Below are positions 24,386 through 32,362 of a stretch of 64,000 nt of DNA, in pieces; the first letter of the stretch is position 1; each line of letters starts with the position of its first letter. The DNA lies in contig NZ_JOHO01000001.1 in NCBI RefSeq assembly GCF_000719705.1, positions 219,354 to 283,353 of the forward strand, read 5' to 3'. A program made the translations under genes and the position numbers. This DNA comes from Streptomyces sp. NRRL S-350. GTDB lineage: Bacteria; Actinomycetota; Actinomycetes; Streptomycetales; Streptomycetaceae. The notes beneath the pieces were generated by a model, which searched no databases, was not told where the DNA came from, and saw nothing but the letters and a program-made list of their open reading frames with translations.

Positions 24386-24808
24386 CTATGCGGCGAGCGA
24401 ACCGACCCGGTCCAAGATCTCCTGCGCGCAGGCGAACGCTTCCCGCTTGTGCCCGTAGGAGGGAACCCGCAAGTGCATGCACTCGTGGGCAAGCGCGCGG
24501 TCGGCGTCCCCCCTCGTCGCCACCATGCTCAGGTTCATCACCATGAGCGGCGTCGCCAGACGGGCGCCGGGCTCTCCCCGGTAGACCTGGGCAACGTAGT
24601 GGGGGTGGAAGGCCAGGCCGGTGACCTCGGCGTACCAGGCGGTGTCGAAGGTGAGGGTGAACGGCCGCTCCGCCGCCTGGCGGAACAGCTCGGCGCGCCC
24701 CCGAAGCCAACGCGTGTCGACCGACAGTTGGGCCTCGCAGGGAGGGAGTCGGCTGAGCAGGGCCTCGTGCCGGGCGACGGTCAGCGGGTGCCCCCGGTGG
24801 GAGGTCAT
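24386..24808 (-). CDS. Putative zinc metallopeptidase-like protein (HExxH)
   Basis: A 140-residue protein with HECMH near residue 109, i.e. HExxH, in the context DADRALAHECMHLR, followed about 15 residues later by REAFACAQEIL, where the glutamate could be the third zinc ligand. It starts inside the stop of the XRE-type regulator gene (ATGA-type overlap). An XRE regulator next to a small HExxH protein resembles ImmR/ImmA pairs, in which the peptidase cleaves the repressor; sequence similarity to ImmA beyond the motif is not evident. Confidence 0.55.
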   Translation of the reverse strand: MTSHRGHPLTVARHEALLSRLPPCEAQLSVDTRWLRGRAELFRQAAERPFTLTFDTAWYAEVTGLAFHPHYVAQVYRGEPGARLATPLMVMNLSMVATRGDADRALAHECMHLRVPSYGHKREAFACAQEILDRVGSLAA

Positions 24809-25371
24809 CGGGACTCACCACCCTCGCCGGCCGCCAGGCGCTGCGCCAGGTGGAGCAGGTCCTCGGTGGCCATACCGAAGTGGCCCGCCAGGCCCTCCAG
24901 GAGAGCGCCCTCCAGGACGAGGGGCGCCGGCCGAGACGCCTGACCGGCCACCGATGCGGCGTGGGCGGCCTCCACGGCGTCGCGTTGCACTCCGAAGAGT
25001 GCGGCGAGGCCCTCGGCCGCCTGCGGTGCCAGTGTCTTGGTGCGTCCCTGCTCGAGCATCGCGTACGTGCTGCGCTTGTGCCCCGCGGCCGCGGCCGCTG
25101 TCGGCTGGCTGACGCCCGAGCGCTCTCGCAGCTCCCGCAGTGTCACGACGGTCGGCCGGCACAGGTCGGTGACCTGGCAGTCGAGGGCCTCGGCCAGGCG
25201 CGAGAGCGTGCCCGGGTCCGGCAGGCGCTCCTTGGCCTCGTACTGGTTCAGGACCGTCACGGTGACGGCGGTCTCGGAGGCCAGCTCGCTCGGGGTCCAT
25301 CCACGCCGACCGCGGGCCTGCGCCAGGAGCCGGCCGTCGAAGCTGCTGACGCCGCGTCGCGTGGTCCGCAT
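24805..25371 (-). CDS. XRE-family regulator with two helix-turn-helix domains
   Basis: A 188-residue protein with two Cro/CI-type domains. The first spans residues 15-65 (LAQARGRRGWTPSELASETAV ... LNQYEAKERLPDPGTLSRLAEAL). The second spans 75-125 (LRELRERSGVSQPTAAAAAGH ... YAMLEQGRTK). A C-terminal helical segment (VLEGALLEGLAGHFGM) may mediate dimerisation. The ATG at 25371 has GGAGG upstream. Together with the coupled HExxH gene it may form a protease-controlled switch. Confidence 0.75.
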   Translation of the reverse strand: MRTTRRGVSSFDGRLLAQARGRRGWTPSELASETAVTVTVLNQYEAKERLPDPGTLSRLAEALDCQVTDLCRPTVVTLRELRERSGVSQPTAAAAAGHKRSTYAMLEQGRTKTLAPQAAEGLAALFGVQRDAVEAAHAASVAGQASRPAPLVLEGALLEGLAGHFGMATEDLLHLAQRLAAGEGGESR

Positions 25372-25408
25372 GCCGGTACCTCCTCCGTTCCTTCGGCGCC
25401 GGCCCGGG

Positions 25409-25430
25409 CGCCGGCGGAGCGCCGCCGGCG
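25409..25430 (-). terminator. GC-rich hairpin upstream of the XRE gene
   Basis: A 9-bp stem (25409-25417 and 25422-25430) with a 4-nt loop in the gap between genes 25494-25958 and 24805-25371; probably a terminator for the effector operon. Confidence 0.45.
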
Positions 25431-25493
25431 AGCTGCCGGCGGCGGGACCATCATGCCAAGACGCTGCGGGCCGACCGGTTGCGGTGGCCGCGG

Positions 25494-25958
25494 TCACGAG
25501 AACTGCCCGTGCCACGAGTCGGAGTCCAGGGCGTCGAGCTGTGCTTCCTCCTCGCGGGTGAGCCGGTCGGTGAAGCGGTCCCAGCGTTGCAGTTCGGCCA
25601 GTTGGTCGCCTTCGGCCGGCTGCACGATCGCGGTCTCGCCGGACTGCAGGAGCAGTACGACGTCGCCGTTCTCCTCCAGGTGGGCCCGCGTCCAGCTCAG
25701 CCCCCGGCGCCGGGTCGCGCTGAGGTTGAACAGGTAGCCGAGGTCCGCGGACTCCGCTCCGCCGACGAGCGGCCGTATCCATATCAACTGCGGGTCGTCC
25801 TGGTCGACGCGGTGGTGACGGGCGAGGGCCTGCAGGAACACCTCGGCGCCCTCGTCGTCGAACACCCTGAGCTGTGCGCCGGCGTCGACCGGATCCCCGC
25901 TGCTGCTGTGACGGCCGGCGATGAGGTCAGCGAGCCGGGTCTGCCAGGTAGTGCTCAT
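25494..25958 (-). CDS. Unknown 154-residue protein behind the effector genes
   Basis: A soluble acidic protein (MSTTWQTRLADLIAGRHSS; WDRFTDRLTREEEAQLDAL). No family is recognised. It lies 37 bp after the ADP-ribosyltransferase-like gene, with AGGAG before its ATG. By position it could be an immunity or accessory protein for the effector genes, but nothing in the sequence proves it. Confidence 0.45.
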   Translation of the reverse strand: MSTTWQTRLADLIAGRHSSSGDPVDAGAQLRVFDDEGAEVFLQALARHHRVDQDDPQLIWIRPLVGGAESADLGYLFNLSATRRRGLSWTRAHLEENGDVVLLLQSGETAIVQPAEGDQLAELQRWDRFTDRLTREEEAQLDALDSDSWHGQFS

Positions 25959-25995
25959 GCGGACATTCTCCTTCTGTGCGGGTGGGCCTGTGGCC

Positions 25996-28251
25996 TCAGT
26001 GGTTGCTCTTCACGACGTCCTCGACGGGCTTGCCGCCGAGGTGGGTGATGCCGCGGGCCTTGAACGACTCCAGCAGCGCCGTGCGCTGGTGCGCGTAGTG
26101 GCAGACGATGCGGCTGGGCGCCTCCTTGCCCAACAGGTCGATGCCGTCGCGGAACATGATTTCGTTGTTGGACGCGTTGTGCGTGGCGATCTTCAGGGGA
26201 TCGCGGGTCAGTCCCGACGCCTTCTTCTTGTCCGGGCTGACCCCGTACTTGTCGCCGTTGTAGGCGTAGTAGTCGGACCGGCGCATCAGGACGGACGGGT
26301 CGTCCCAGATCAGCTGGCCGCCGTAGCCCGACCCCGGGGTGCTCGAGACGCGGAGGAAGACGGAGTTCGCCCCGCCCGTGTACTTGTCGGCCTGCTCGGA
26401 CATGCCGACACCGCCGCCGATGCCCATGACCGCGCGCTTCTCCGTGGAAGCCAGCACCCCGGTGCCGAACAGGGCCACCATGTCGCCGCTGCCGATGCTG
26501 TGCGTCAGCGACCGGCCCTTGTACGCCTCCTTGATCTGCGCCGTCTTGCCCGTGACGTCGAACCGGGACCACGTCAGCCAGCCACCGGACGTCGCCGGCG
26601 TGGGGTCGTACCCGGAGCTGGCTGCCAGCGCGTCCCCGCTGTCGAAGCCGGTCGCCTTGGCGACGGCCTCCCTGAGCACCTTCACCTTCTTCGGCAGGAC
26701 CTTCTGCGCGGCTTCCAGCTGGATGCGCTTGACCTGGTAGTGGAGCTCGTCCTCCCCCAGCCCGATCAGCGACTCGGCGCGCTGGTGCACGATCTCCTGG
26801 ACCTGCAGGTCCTCCAGCCCCTTGGCCTCCTCGAAGGCCGCCTTCATCCCGGGAGCGGTCGCCAGGTTCTGCGCAGTCACATTGTTGGACAGGTAGGTCC
26901 ATTCGCCCTCGGCGGCCGTCATCGGGGCGTTGACCAGGTGCAGCTGCTCCAGCCGGTCGACGAGCTGCTTGCCGTGACCGGCGCCGACGGGCGCGTGGAC
27001 CTCGAGCTGGCCGCGCATCGAGAACTCGGTGCTGTGCGGGTCGTTGGCCGCGTACGGCCGGTACACCGCGCTCCAGCCGTCGCCCAGGTCGATCGCGTAC
27101 TCCTTCCCGTTCGCCTTGCTGCGGCTCTTCCCGTCCCAGGACGACTCACCGCTCTCCCCGTCGAGCGAGGCCTTGATGCGGCTGGCGTCACGCAGCTGCG
27201 CGGTGAGCGTTCCCGGCTCCGGCTCGTCCGCCGGCGCCGGTATCTGCTTGGTCACCGTCTTGGTGACCGGCAGGCCGTGCGCATCGAAGTGCGCCATCGG
27301 CGCACCGCCGTTCTGGATCTTCTCTCCGACGGTGTTGACCTGGTCCAGGTAGTACTGGGCCATGGCCTTCTCGTCGTCCGTCAGGTTCGGCGAGGCAAGT
27401 ACCGCGTTCACCGCGTCGAGGGCCTTCTGGTGCTTCTGGATCGAGGCCTCCGACATCGGGCCGCCGCCCTTGAGCTTGTGCTGCACCGAGGTCGTCGCCG
27501 CGGTCACCAGCTCGGCGAGCTTCGCCTTCTTGTCCAGCGCCAGCCGCTCCTTGGTCTCCTCCTCGACCTGGACGTCGACCATCTTGGTTCCCGACACGCT
27601 CAGCGCGTCGAGCAGCTTGCCCTCGGCCTCCTCGCTGACGTGCGCGAGCAGCACCTCGCGGGGCCCATCGGGGGAGAGGTAGGAGACCAGCGCCGCCTGC
27701 GAGTTGAGGAAGTCCTCTCCTCCGACCAGAATCGGCGTACCGAGAGCTGCGCCGGCCACCGGAGCGTCCGGAACGGGCGTCAGCGGCGGATCGACGTCCT
27801 CCGGCTCCTCCTCCGGCTCGTCCTCGGTCTCCTCCTCGAATGCGGGTCCGGCTCCGACTGCGCCTTCGGCTTCCTCCTCGGCGGCGGGGGTGAGGGCGGC
27901 GACCTCCTCCTCGGCCGGCTCGTGCACCTCGTGTTCATCAGCCTCGTCCACGGGAGCGCCCGCGGCCTCCGGTTGCTGCTGCTCCTCGGGCGCTGCGGTC
28001 GGCGGCATCTCACCGCCCGCCTGCCCGCCGAGCACCGGCTCACCGTCGGTGGTCCACACGCCGCCCTGCTCGGCGAGCGGCACCTCGCCGGTGAAGTCGG
28101 GCATCAGCATCGACGCCAGCAGCGCCGGGTCAATCTCGCTCACCGGCTCGGGGCCGGTAGCCGAGAGGTTCGGTGGCGCCGGTGGCGCCTCGGTCGAGAC
28201 CGTCGGGGAGACGGCGTAGGACTCGTGGCTGCTCTTCGAGTTGGTGCCCAT
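25996..28251 (-). CDS. Large effector-like protein with C-terminal ADP-ribosyltransferase-like domain
   Basis: A 751-residue protein. It begins MGTNSKSSHESYA, identical to the start of the adjacent gene product. Residues 15-190 are low-complexity and rich in Glu, Pro and Ala; residues 190-520 are helical. The C-terminal part from about residue 560 resembles ADP-ribosyltransferase-like domains of phage head-associated proteins: GVLASTEKR, GMSEQADKYTGGANSVFLRV, YYAYNGDKYG and NNEIMFRDGI. No secretion signal peptide is seen. The ATG at 28251 has GGAG at good spacing and follows the upstream stop directly. It is likely a protein toxin or effector moved with the plasmid machinery; that is inference. 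Confidence 0.6.
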   Translation of the reverse strand: MGTNSKSSHESYAVSPTVSTEAPPAPPNLSATGPEPVSEIDPALLASMLMPDFTGEVPLAEQGGVWTTDGEPVLGGQAGGEMPPTAAPEEQQQPEAAGAPVDEADEHEVHEPAEEEVAALTPAAEEEAEGAVGAGPAFEEETEDEPEEEPEDVDPPLTPVPDAPVAGAALGTPILVGGEDFLNSQAALVSYLSPDGPREVLLAHVSEEAEGKLLDALSVSGTKMVDVQVEEETKERLALDKKAKLAELVTAATTSVQHKLKGGGPMSEASIQKHQKALDAVNAVLASPNLTDDEKAMAQYYLDQVNTVGEKIQNGGAPMAHFDAHGLPVTKTVTKQIPAPADEPEPGTLTAQLRDASRIKASLDGESGESSWDGKSRSKANGKEYAIDLGDGWSAVYRPYAANDPHSTEFSMRGQLEVHAPVGAGHGKQLVDRLEQLHLVNAPMTAAEGEWTYLSNNVTAQNLATAPGMKAAFEEAKGLEDLQVQEIVHQRAESLIGLGEDELHYQVKRIQLEAAQKVLPKKVKVLREAVAKATGFDSGDALAASSGYDPTPATSGGWLTWSRFDVTGKTAQIKEAYKGRSLTHSIGSGDMVALFGTGVLASTEKRAVMGIGGGVGMSEQADKYTGGANSVFLRVSSTPGSGYGGQLIWDDPSVLMRRSDYYAYNGDKYGVSPDKKKASGLTRDPLKIATHNASNNEIMFRDGIDLLGKEAPSRIVCHYAHQRTALLESFKARGITHLGGKPVEDVVKSNH

Positions 28252-30965
28252 CACTCAGCTCCGTGCTTCAGCGACGCCGCCTGCGGCATCTTCAAGTCCT
28301 TGACGAAGAACTCCGCGAACGACTTGCGGAGGTTCTGCTTGCGCTCGACGGCGTGGTCGAGGAACGCCTCGGCGATCTGCTCCGTGCTGACCTTCGCAGC
28401 CGCGATGCCGTGCTTCTTGGCGGCCTGCTTGCGCATCGCGGGCACCCAGTGCACGCCACTGCCGGCCTTCGCGCCCTCGTACGCGGTGGAGTGCAGCATG
28501 GAGCGCCACTGGCTGTCCGGGATCGCCTCGAAGCTCTTGATCACAGGCTGCACGACGGCGTGGTTCACCTTGACGCCGTCGGCCAGGCCGCCGCTGAGTG
28601 CCGCGGAGTAGAGCTTCTGGTGGACCGGGTCGTACGACCCTCCACCGGAGGGGGCATAGCCGAGGGAGAGCTTGTCGCTGCCCCAGTGCTTGAACGCCTG
28701 CCCCCTGTCGATCTGCACCAGGCCGCCCGACGCGGTCCGCAGCACGTTGGCCTGGTGGCCGTCGTGGTCACCGACGATCCATGAGCCGACGTGGGAGCGC
28801 ACGATCGAGTCGACGTCCGACTGCGACCACTTGTGCGGGTCGGACGCGAAGTGGCTGGCGCCCTTGAGCATCGGCTGGACACTGCCGACCTTGCCGCCGA
28901 CTTCCTTGACGTATACCGGGACGGCGGGGACGCCGCCGAGCGAGAGAGCGTGGGAGGCGGCCGCCTCCGAGTGGGCGATCACCCCGCCGTTGTGGTCGGC
29001 CTTGAACAGCCAGCTGGAGCCGTCCGGCGCGGAGTGGAGCGTCTTGCTGTAGGTGCCGCCGAGGTTGGCGGGCGTGCCGGCGCCGAAACTCCACGAGCCG
29101 ACGACGTCGGAGTCGATCCGGGCCGGCACGTCCTGGGCGGTGGCCTTGACCTGCTGGAGGCCGGCGATCAGTGCCTGGACCTTGCCGTTGAACGATCCCG
29201 GAGCGGCCGGCTTCTTCGGGGCCTTCGGGATCGGCTTCTTCGGTCCGGCCGTGGCGGCCTGGGCCAGTTGCTGCGCCTGCACGGGGCTGGCGCCCATCTT
29301 GATCGCGGCCTCGACCTTGCTCTCCTGGGTCAGCCCGCCGGCGCCCGCAGGACCCGCAGGCGGGGCGGACGTGGTGCCCGTGCTGCTCGCGAGCTTGGAC
29401 TTGAGGGCGTTGACCGCCTCGTCGGAGGCGAGCGGGGATGCGGCCTTGGCGGCTGCGGCTGCCTGCTTCTTGGCCACTGTCGCCTGGACCTTCGCGTTGA
29501 TCGCGTCCTTGTCCAGCGCGGGGTTGAAGCTTGCGGCGATGTAGCCCTGGAGCTGGGCACGGTTGGCCTTGCCCGGGTCCGGCATCCCCAGCTCGCCGGC
29601 CACCGCGCGCAGATCACCGACCTTCTGGTTCTTCGCCCAGGCGTTGAACTCGGTGGTGAGCGCCTTCGGGTCGACCTGGTGGGTGTTGAGGAGCGCGGGG
29701 TTGGCGAAGCCGATGTCGACGGGAGACTGCAGGGTCTCGTGGATCCACCCCTGCGCGTCCTGCTGCAGCGTGTGCAGCTCGCCGGTGCTCTTCGCCCAGG
29801 AGGCGACCTGGGCGGCGGCTTCGGGGCTGCCGGCCAGGTCGGGCAGCGTCAGCTCGGTGTGGATGTCCTGCTTGCCGCCCTGGTGGACGTCCAGGGCGTT
29901 GTCGAGCGCCTTGAGTTGGTCCTTCCGTGCCTGAGCGGTCGCCTTCAGCGCCTCTTTCTCAGCCTCGGGCGTCCCCGTGCGCAGCAGCCCGACGAGTTCG
30001 ACCGGCTTGAGGTGCTGGGCTTCGGTCAGGGACATCTCCCCGGACGCCAGAGCGTCCTGGACCAGCGGCATCACGGTCGACTGGTTGATCTTGGCGACTG
30101 CGAGGGGGTCGCCGGTCCACACCTGGATCTGGTTCTTCGTCGTCTCCAGGTCGGGGGTGTCGGGCGAGTGCGCGGTCAGGACCTGCTTCTCCGCGTCGAG
30201 GAGGTTCTTCAGCTTGTCGCTGTCCAGCACACCCTTCGCGTAGGCCGCCTCGTGGCTCGCCTGGGTCCACGTGTCCACTGCGGCCTTGAACTGGTCCGGC
30301 GTCGCGGCCCACGTTCCGGCCGGCGCGTCGGGGGCGCCGCTGGTGCCCTCGATCTGCTGGAGGTCGGCCAGGGTCATTCCGCCGACCGTTTGTCCGGCCG
30401 CGAGCTGCTCGTATCTCTTCTGCGCGGCGGCCTGGATCTTCTGCTTGGACGGGATGTCGTCGTTGTAGTACGGGTCGAGCCAATGGACGAGGGGGTGCTG
30501 GCCCTTCCCGGACAGGCCGACCAGGGCCGGGTGTTCGAACCCCTTGGCGGCCGCGATCTGCTGCAGCTCTTCCGGGTCGAGCGTGTTGAGGTAGGCCAAG
30601 GACTGCGCGCGCAGGGCGTCGAGCTGCACCTTGACCTCTTCCTCGGAGGCGCCCTCCTCCTTCATCTGCTCGATGGCCTCCCGAGCGGCCTTGATCTGGT
30701 CGGCGAAGATGTCGTACCGCTCGACCGGGTCGTCGGGCAGCTCCGGGTAGTTGCCGGTCGCCACGCCGTTGCCGATGGCGAGGGCGTCCAGGTTGTCCAT
30801 GGCCACCATCAGGTCGGTCGTGGCCTTGACGAGGCCGTCGCTGAGCTCGGGCTCCGTCGGCGCGGCGGCCAGTCCGACCCCCTCACCCCCCTCGACGGTC
30901 TCCGGAGCGCTGGCGGGCGCGATGGCGTAGGACTCGTGGCTGCTCTTGGAGTTGGTGCCCATCAC
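28213..30965. repeat. 42-bp near-identical 5' ends of the two effector genes
   Basis: Positions 28213-28254 and 30924-30965 differ at one base in 42, covering the start codon and the shared 13-residue N-terminus. The downstream sequences diverge at once. This points to a conserved N-terminal signal or a recombination point for swapping effector bodies. Confidence 0.8.
28251..30962 (-). CDS. Large effector-like protein with C-terminal HipA/PI-kinase-like domain
   Basis: A 903-residue protein with the same first 13 residues as its neighbour (MGTNSKSSHESYA). Residues 20-600 are helical with Ala/Lys/Gln-rich stretches, and residues 530-600 are linker-like. The C-terminal 280 residues look like a HipA- or PI3/4-kinase-type fold: a beta-strand lysine in SSWLFKADHNGG, HSEAAASHAL, the catalytic loop GDHDGHQANVL near residue 731, and VQIDRGQAFKHWG as the metal-binding segment. 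It starts at the ATG overlapping the stop of gene 30962-31357 (TGATG). Kinase activity and effector role are inferred. Confidence 0.6.
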   Translation of the reverse strand: MGTNSKSSHESYAIAPASAPETVEGGEGVGLAAAPTEPELSDGLVKATTDLMVAMDNLDALAIGNGVATGNYPELPDDPVERYDIFADQIKAAREAIEQMKEEGASEEEVKVQLDALRAQSLAYLNTLDPEELQQIAAAKGFEHPALVGLSGKGQHPLVHWLDPYYNDDIPSKQKIQAAAQKRYEQLAAGQTVGGMTLADLQQIEGTSGAPDAPAGTWAATPDQFKAAVDTWTQASHEAAYAKGVLDSDKLKNLLDAEKQVLTAHSPDTPDLETTKNQIQVWTGDPLAVAKINQSTVMPLVQDALASGEMSLTEAQHLKPVELVGLLRTGTPEAEKEALKATAQARKDQLKALDNALDVHQGGKQDIHTELTLPDLAGSPEAAAQVASWAKSTGELHTLQQDAQGWIHETLQSPVDIGFANPALLNTHQVDPKALTTEFNAWAKNQKVGDLRAVAGELGMPDPGKANRAQLQGYIAASFNPALDKDAINAKVQATVAKKQAAAAAKAASPLASDEAVNALKSKLASSTGTTSAPPAGPAGAGGLTQESKVEAAIKMGASPVQAQQLAQAATAGPKKPIPKAPKKPAAPGSFNGKVQALIAGLQQVKATAQDVPARIDSDVVGSWSFGAGTPANLGGTYSKTLHSAPDGSSWLFKADHNGGVIAHSEAAASHALSLGGVPAVPVYVKEVGGKVGSVQPMLKGASHFASDPHKWSQSDVDSIVRSHVGSWIVGDHDGHQANVLRTASGGLVQIDRGQAFKHWGSDKLSLGYAPSGGGSYDPVHQKLYSAALSGGLADGVKVNHAVVQPVIKSFEAIPDSQWRSMLHSTAYEGAKAGSGVHWVPAMRKQAAKKHGIAAAKVSTEQIAEAFLDHAVERKQNLRKSFAEFFVKDLKMPQAASLKHGAE

Positions 30966-31357
30966 GCACCGGTCCGCGGAGGCAGTGCGGGGATGACCTC
31001 GCCGAGGAGCTCGTCCAGGAGGAGATCAGCGGCGTGCCGCAGGTCCAGGGCGCCCTCGGGCAGGTCGGCCGCGGCGATCTGGCATGCGCCCGCCTCGGCC
31101 TCCCACCGGGCGATCCGCTCGGGCGAGACTCCCTCGGCCAGGCGCTCGCGCCAGGGGTTGGCCTCGTCGTAGACCAGGGGCACCCAGACGACGTGCTGCG
31201 CGGGCTCTGCGTCCTCGGCGGTGTCCAGTGCGAGGACGGCGACGGGGTCGACGGGCATCCCCAGGGCGGGGTGCCAGACCATCAGGATCCACAGCTTCCA
31301 GGTGGTCTCGGTGTCGGGTTCAGTGCTCGTCGGCTGTGGCTCGGGGGGTGTCGACAT
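30962..31357 (-). CDS. Small acidic protein leading the effector operon
   Basis: A 131-residue acidic protein: MSTPPEPQPTSTEPDTETTW, then WKLWILMVWHPALGMPVDPVAVLALD and a helical C-terminus (HAADLLLDELLGEVIPAL). No family is recognised; its size and acidity would fit a chaperone for the large proteins encoded next, which is speculation. A strong GGAGG precedes the ATG. Element B1 ends about 30 bp upstream. Confidence 0.5.
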   Translation of the reverse strand: MSTPPEPQPTSTEPDTETTWKLWILMVWHPALGMPVDPVAVLALDTAEDAEPAQHVVWVPLVYDEANPWRERLAEGVSPERIARWEAEAGACQIAAADLPEGALDLRHAADLLLDELLGEVIPALPPRTGA

Positions 31358-31388
31358 GGCGGAAGCCCTCCTTTTCCGGGTTCGAGGG

Positions 31389-31419
31389 ATAGAGGTGTCG
31401 AACCCGGCCTCCGTGTGAC
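31389..31419 (-). promoter_or_regulatory. Promoter-like element B1 (backbone regulon)
   Basis: Minus strand: GTCACAC (31419-31413), 15 variable bases, CACCTCTAT ending at 31389. It lies about 32 bp before the ATG of the effector operon. It is one of six copies in the window with identical 31-bp geometry. Confidence 0.8.
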
Positions 31420-31461
31420 CGAGACCCGGGGAGAAATCTCCGCCCGCCCCGGGAAGCGCGA

Positions 31462-31493
31462 CCGCCCGCCGACCGGGATCGGTCGGCGGGCGG
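31462..31493 (-). terminator. Terminator hairpin after the Nudix gene
   Basis: A 13-bp perfect stem (31462-31474 and 31481-31493) with a 6-nt loop, 28 bp past the Nudix stop. Confidence 0.7.
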
Positions 31494-31520
31494 CTGCGGG
31501 AGCGGGCACGGCGCGGTCGA

Positions 31521-32204
31521 TCACACGCCGGCCACCGCCCGGTGCCGGCCGGCAGGCTTCGCACCGGCGTACAGGGGAGCAGCGGGGGAGGTCAGGCCGT
31601 GCAGCCGGGCCCGGTACAACAGGGCGATGGTCAGGCCGTCGGTGATCTGGCCGTCGCGGACCATCCCTTCCGCCTCCTCGAACGTCATGGTGATCGCCTT
31701 GCGGATGCCTTCGGAGGCGGCGAGTGCACCGACCGAAGCGATCAGCGCCGCGAAGAGGCGGACCTCGTCGCCCAGGGCGCCGGTGTCGGGGTGGATCCGG
31801 CCGAGGGCCAGCAGCTCGGGGGCGTGAGCGCCGATCTCCTCGCCCAGTTCCTTGGCCGCGGTGTCGGCTGAGGTCAGACCCGCTGCACCGAACCCGCGCG
31901 GAGCTTCCAGGTGCCAGGACCGAGTGGCGTGCCGGAAGTGCTCGACGAGCACGAGCTTGCCGTCGGGGAGCACCGGGAGGACGGCGGCGCCGGGCTGGGG
32001 GGAGGCGCTCATCGTGCGCAGGTAGGTGCCGGGCCGGCCTCCGGGGAAGGTCACGGCGTCGCAGAGCACGATCCGCCTCGTGTCCTGGTAGATGACGCCT
32101 CCGGCGCGGGCGACCGCGTCAGGGGAGGTCTCGATGTCGATTCCGCCGGGGGTGTTCTTGAACCATCCGGGCCGGGCGGCCCTGAGAGCGTCGTACTCGT
32201 GCAT
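31521..32204 (-). CDS. Nudix hydrolase-like protein
   Basis: A 227-residue protein similar to ADP-ribose/nucleoside-diphosphate pyrophosphatases: AAVLPVLPDGKLVLVEHFRHATRSWHLEAPRGFG, then the Nudix box region GFGAAGLTSADTAAKELGEEIG. The EExG glutamates are present, but the first glutamate of the box is missing (L/T at that place) and the usual REL is KEL, so activity may be altered. It is a single-gene unit behind element B2 and has its own terminator. An ADP-ribose-processing role alongside the ADP-ribosyltransferase-like effector is possible. Confidence 0.7.
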   Translation of the reverse strand: MHEYDALRAARPGWFKNTPGGIDIETSPDAVARAGGVIYQDTRRIVLCDAVTFPGGRPGTYLRTMSASPQPGAAVLPVLPDGKLVLVEHFRHATRSWHLEAPRGFGAAGLTSADTAAKELGEEIGAHAPELLALGRIHPDTGALGDEVRLFAALIASVGALAASEGIRKAITMTFEEAEGMVRDGQITDGLTIALLYRARLHGLTSPAAPLYAGAKPAGRHRAVAGV

Positions 32205-32325
32205 CGTCGGTGTCCCTTCGGTGGAGGTGCCGGTGGCCGGGCGTTCAGGCCTGTTCGCGGCCGGACCGTGGTGGCACGGGTCCGGTCGAGGCCGGGTACT
32301 GGAAGCCCTGGCCCGGGGTCGGCAG

Positions 32326-32356
32326 ATAGAGGTGCCGCCTGGGGCCGTCGTGTGAC
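32326..32356 (-). promoter_or_regulatory. Promoter-like element B2
   Basis: Minus strand: GTCACAC (32356-32350), 15 bases, CACCTCTAT ending at 32326. It lies upstream of the Nudix gene with a leader of about 115 nt. Confidence 0.8.
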
Positions 32357-32362
32357 GGCTGC

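Noticed and set aside
25921..28611. 896-codon plus-strand frame opposite the ADP-ribosyltransferase-like gene
   Set aside because: Low-complexity Arg/Leu/Gly/His composition typical of an antisense shadow; the minus-strand protein is coherent.
31428..31445. GGGGAGAAATCTCC as a further palindromic box
   Set aside because: Only a partial match to the boxes at 63161-63402 and its position just upstream of element B1 could be chance.
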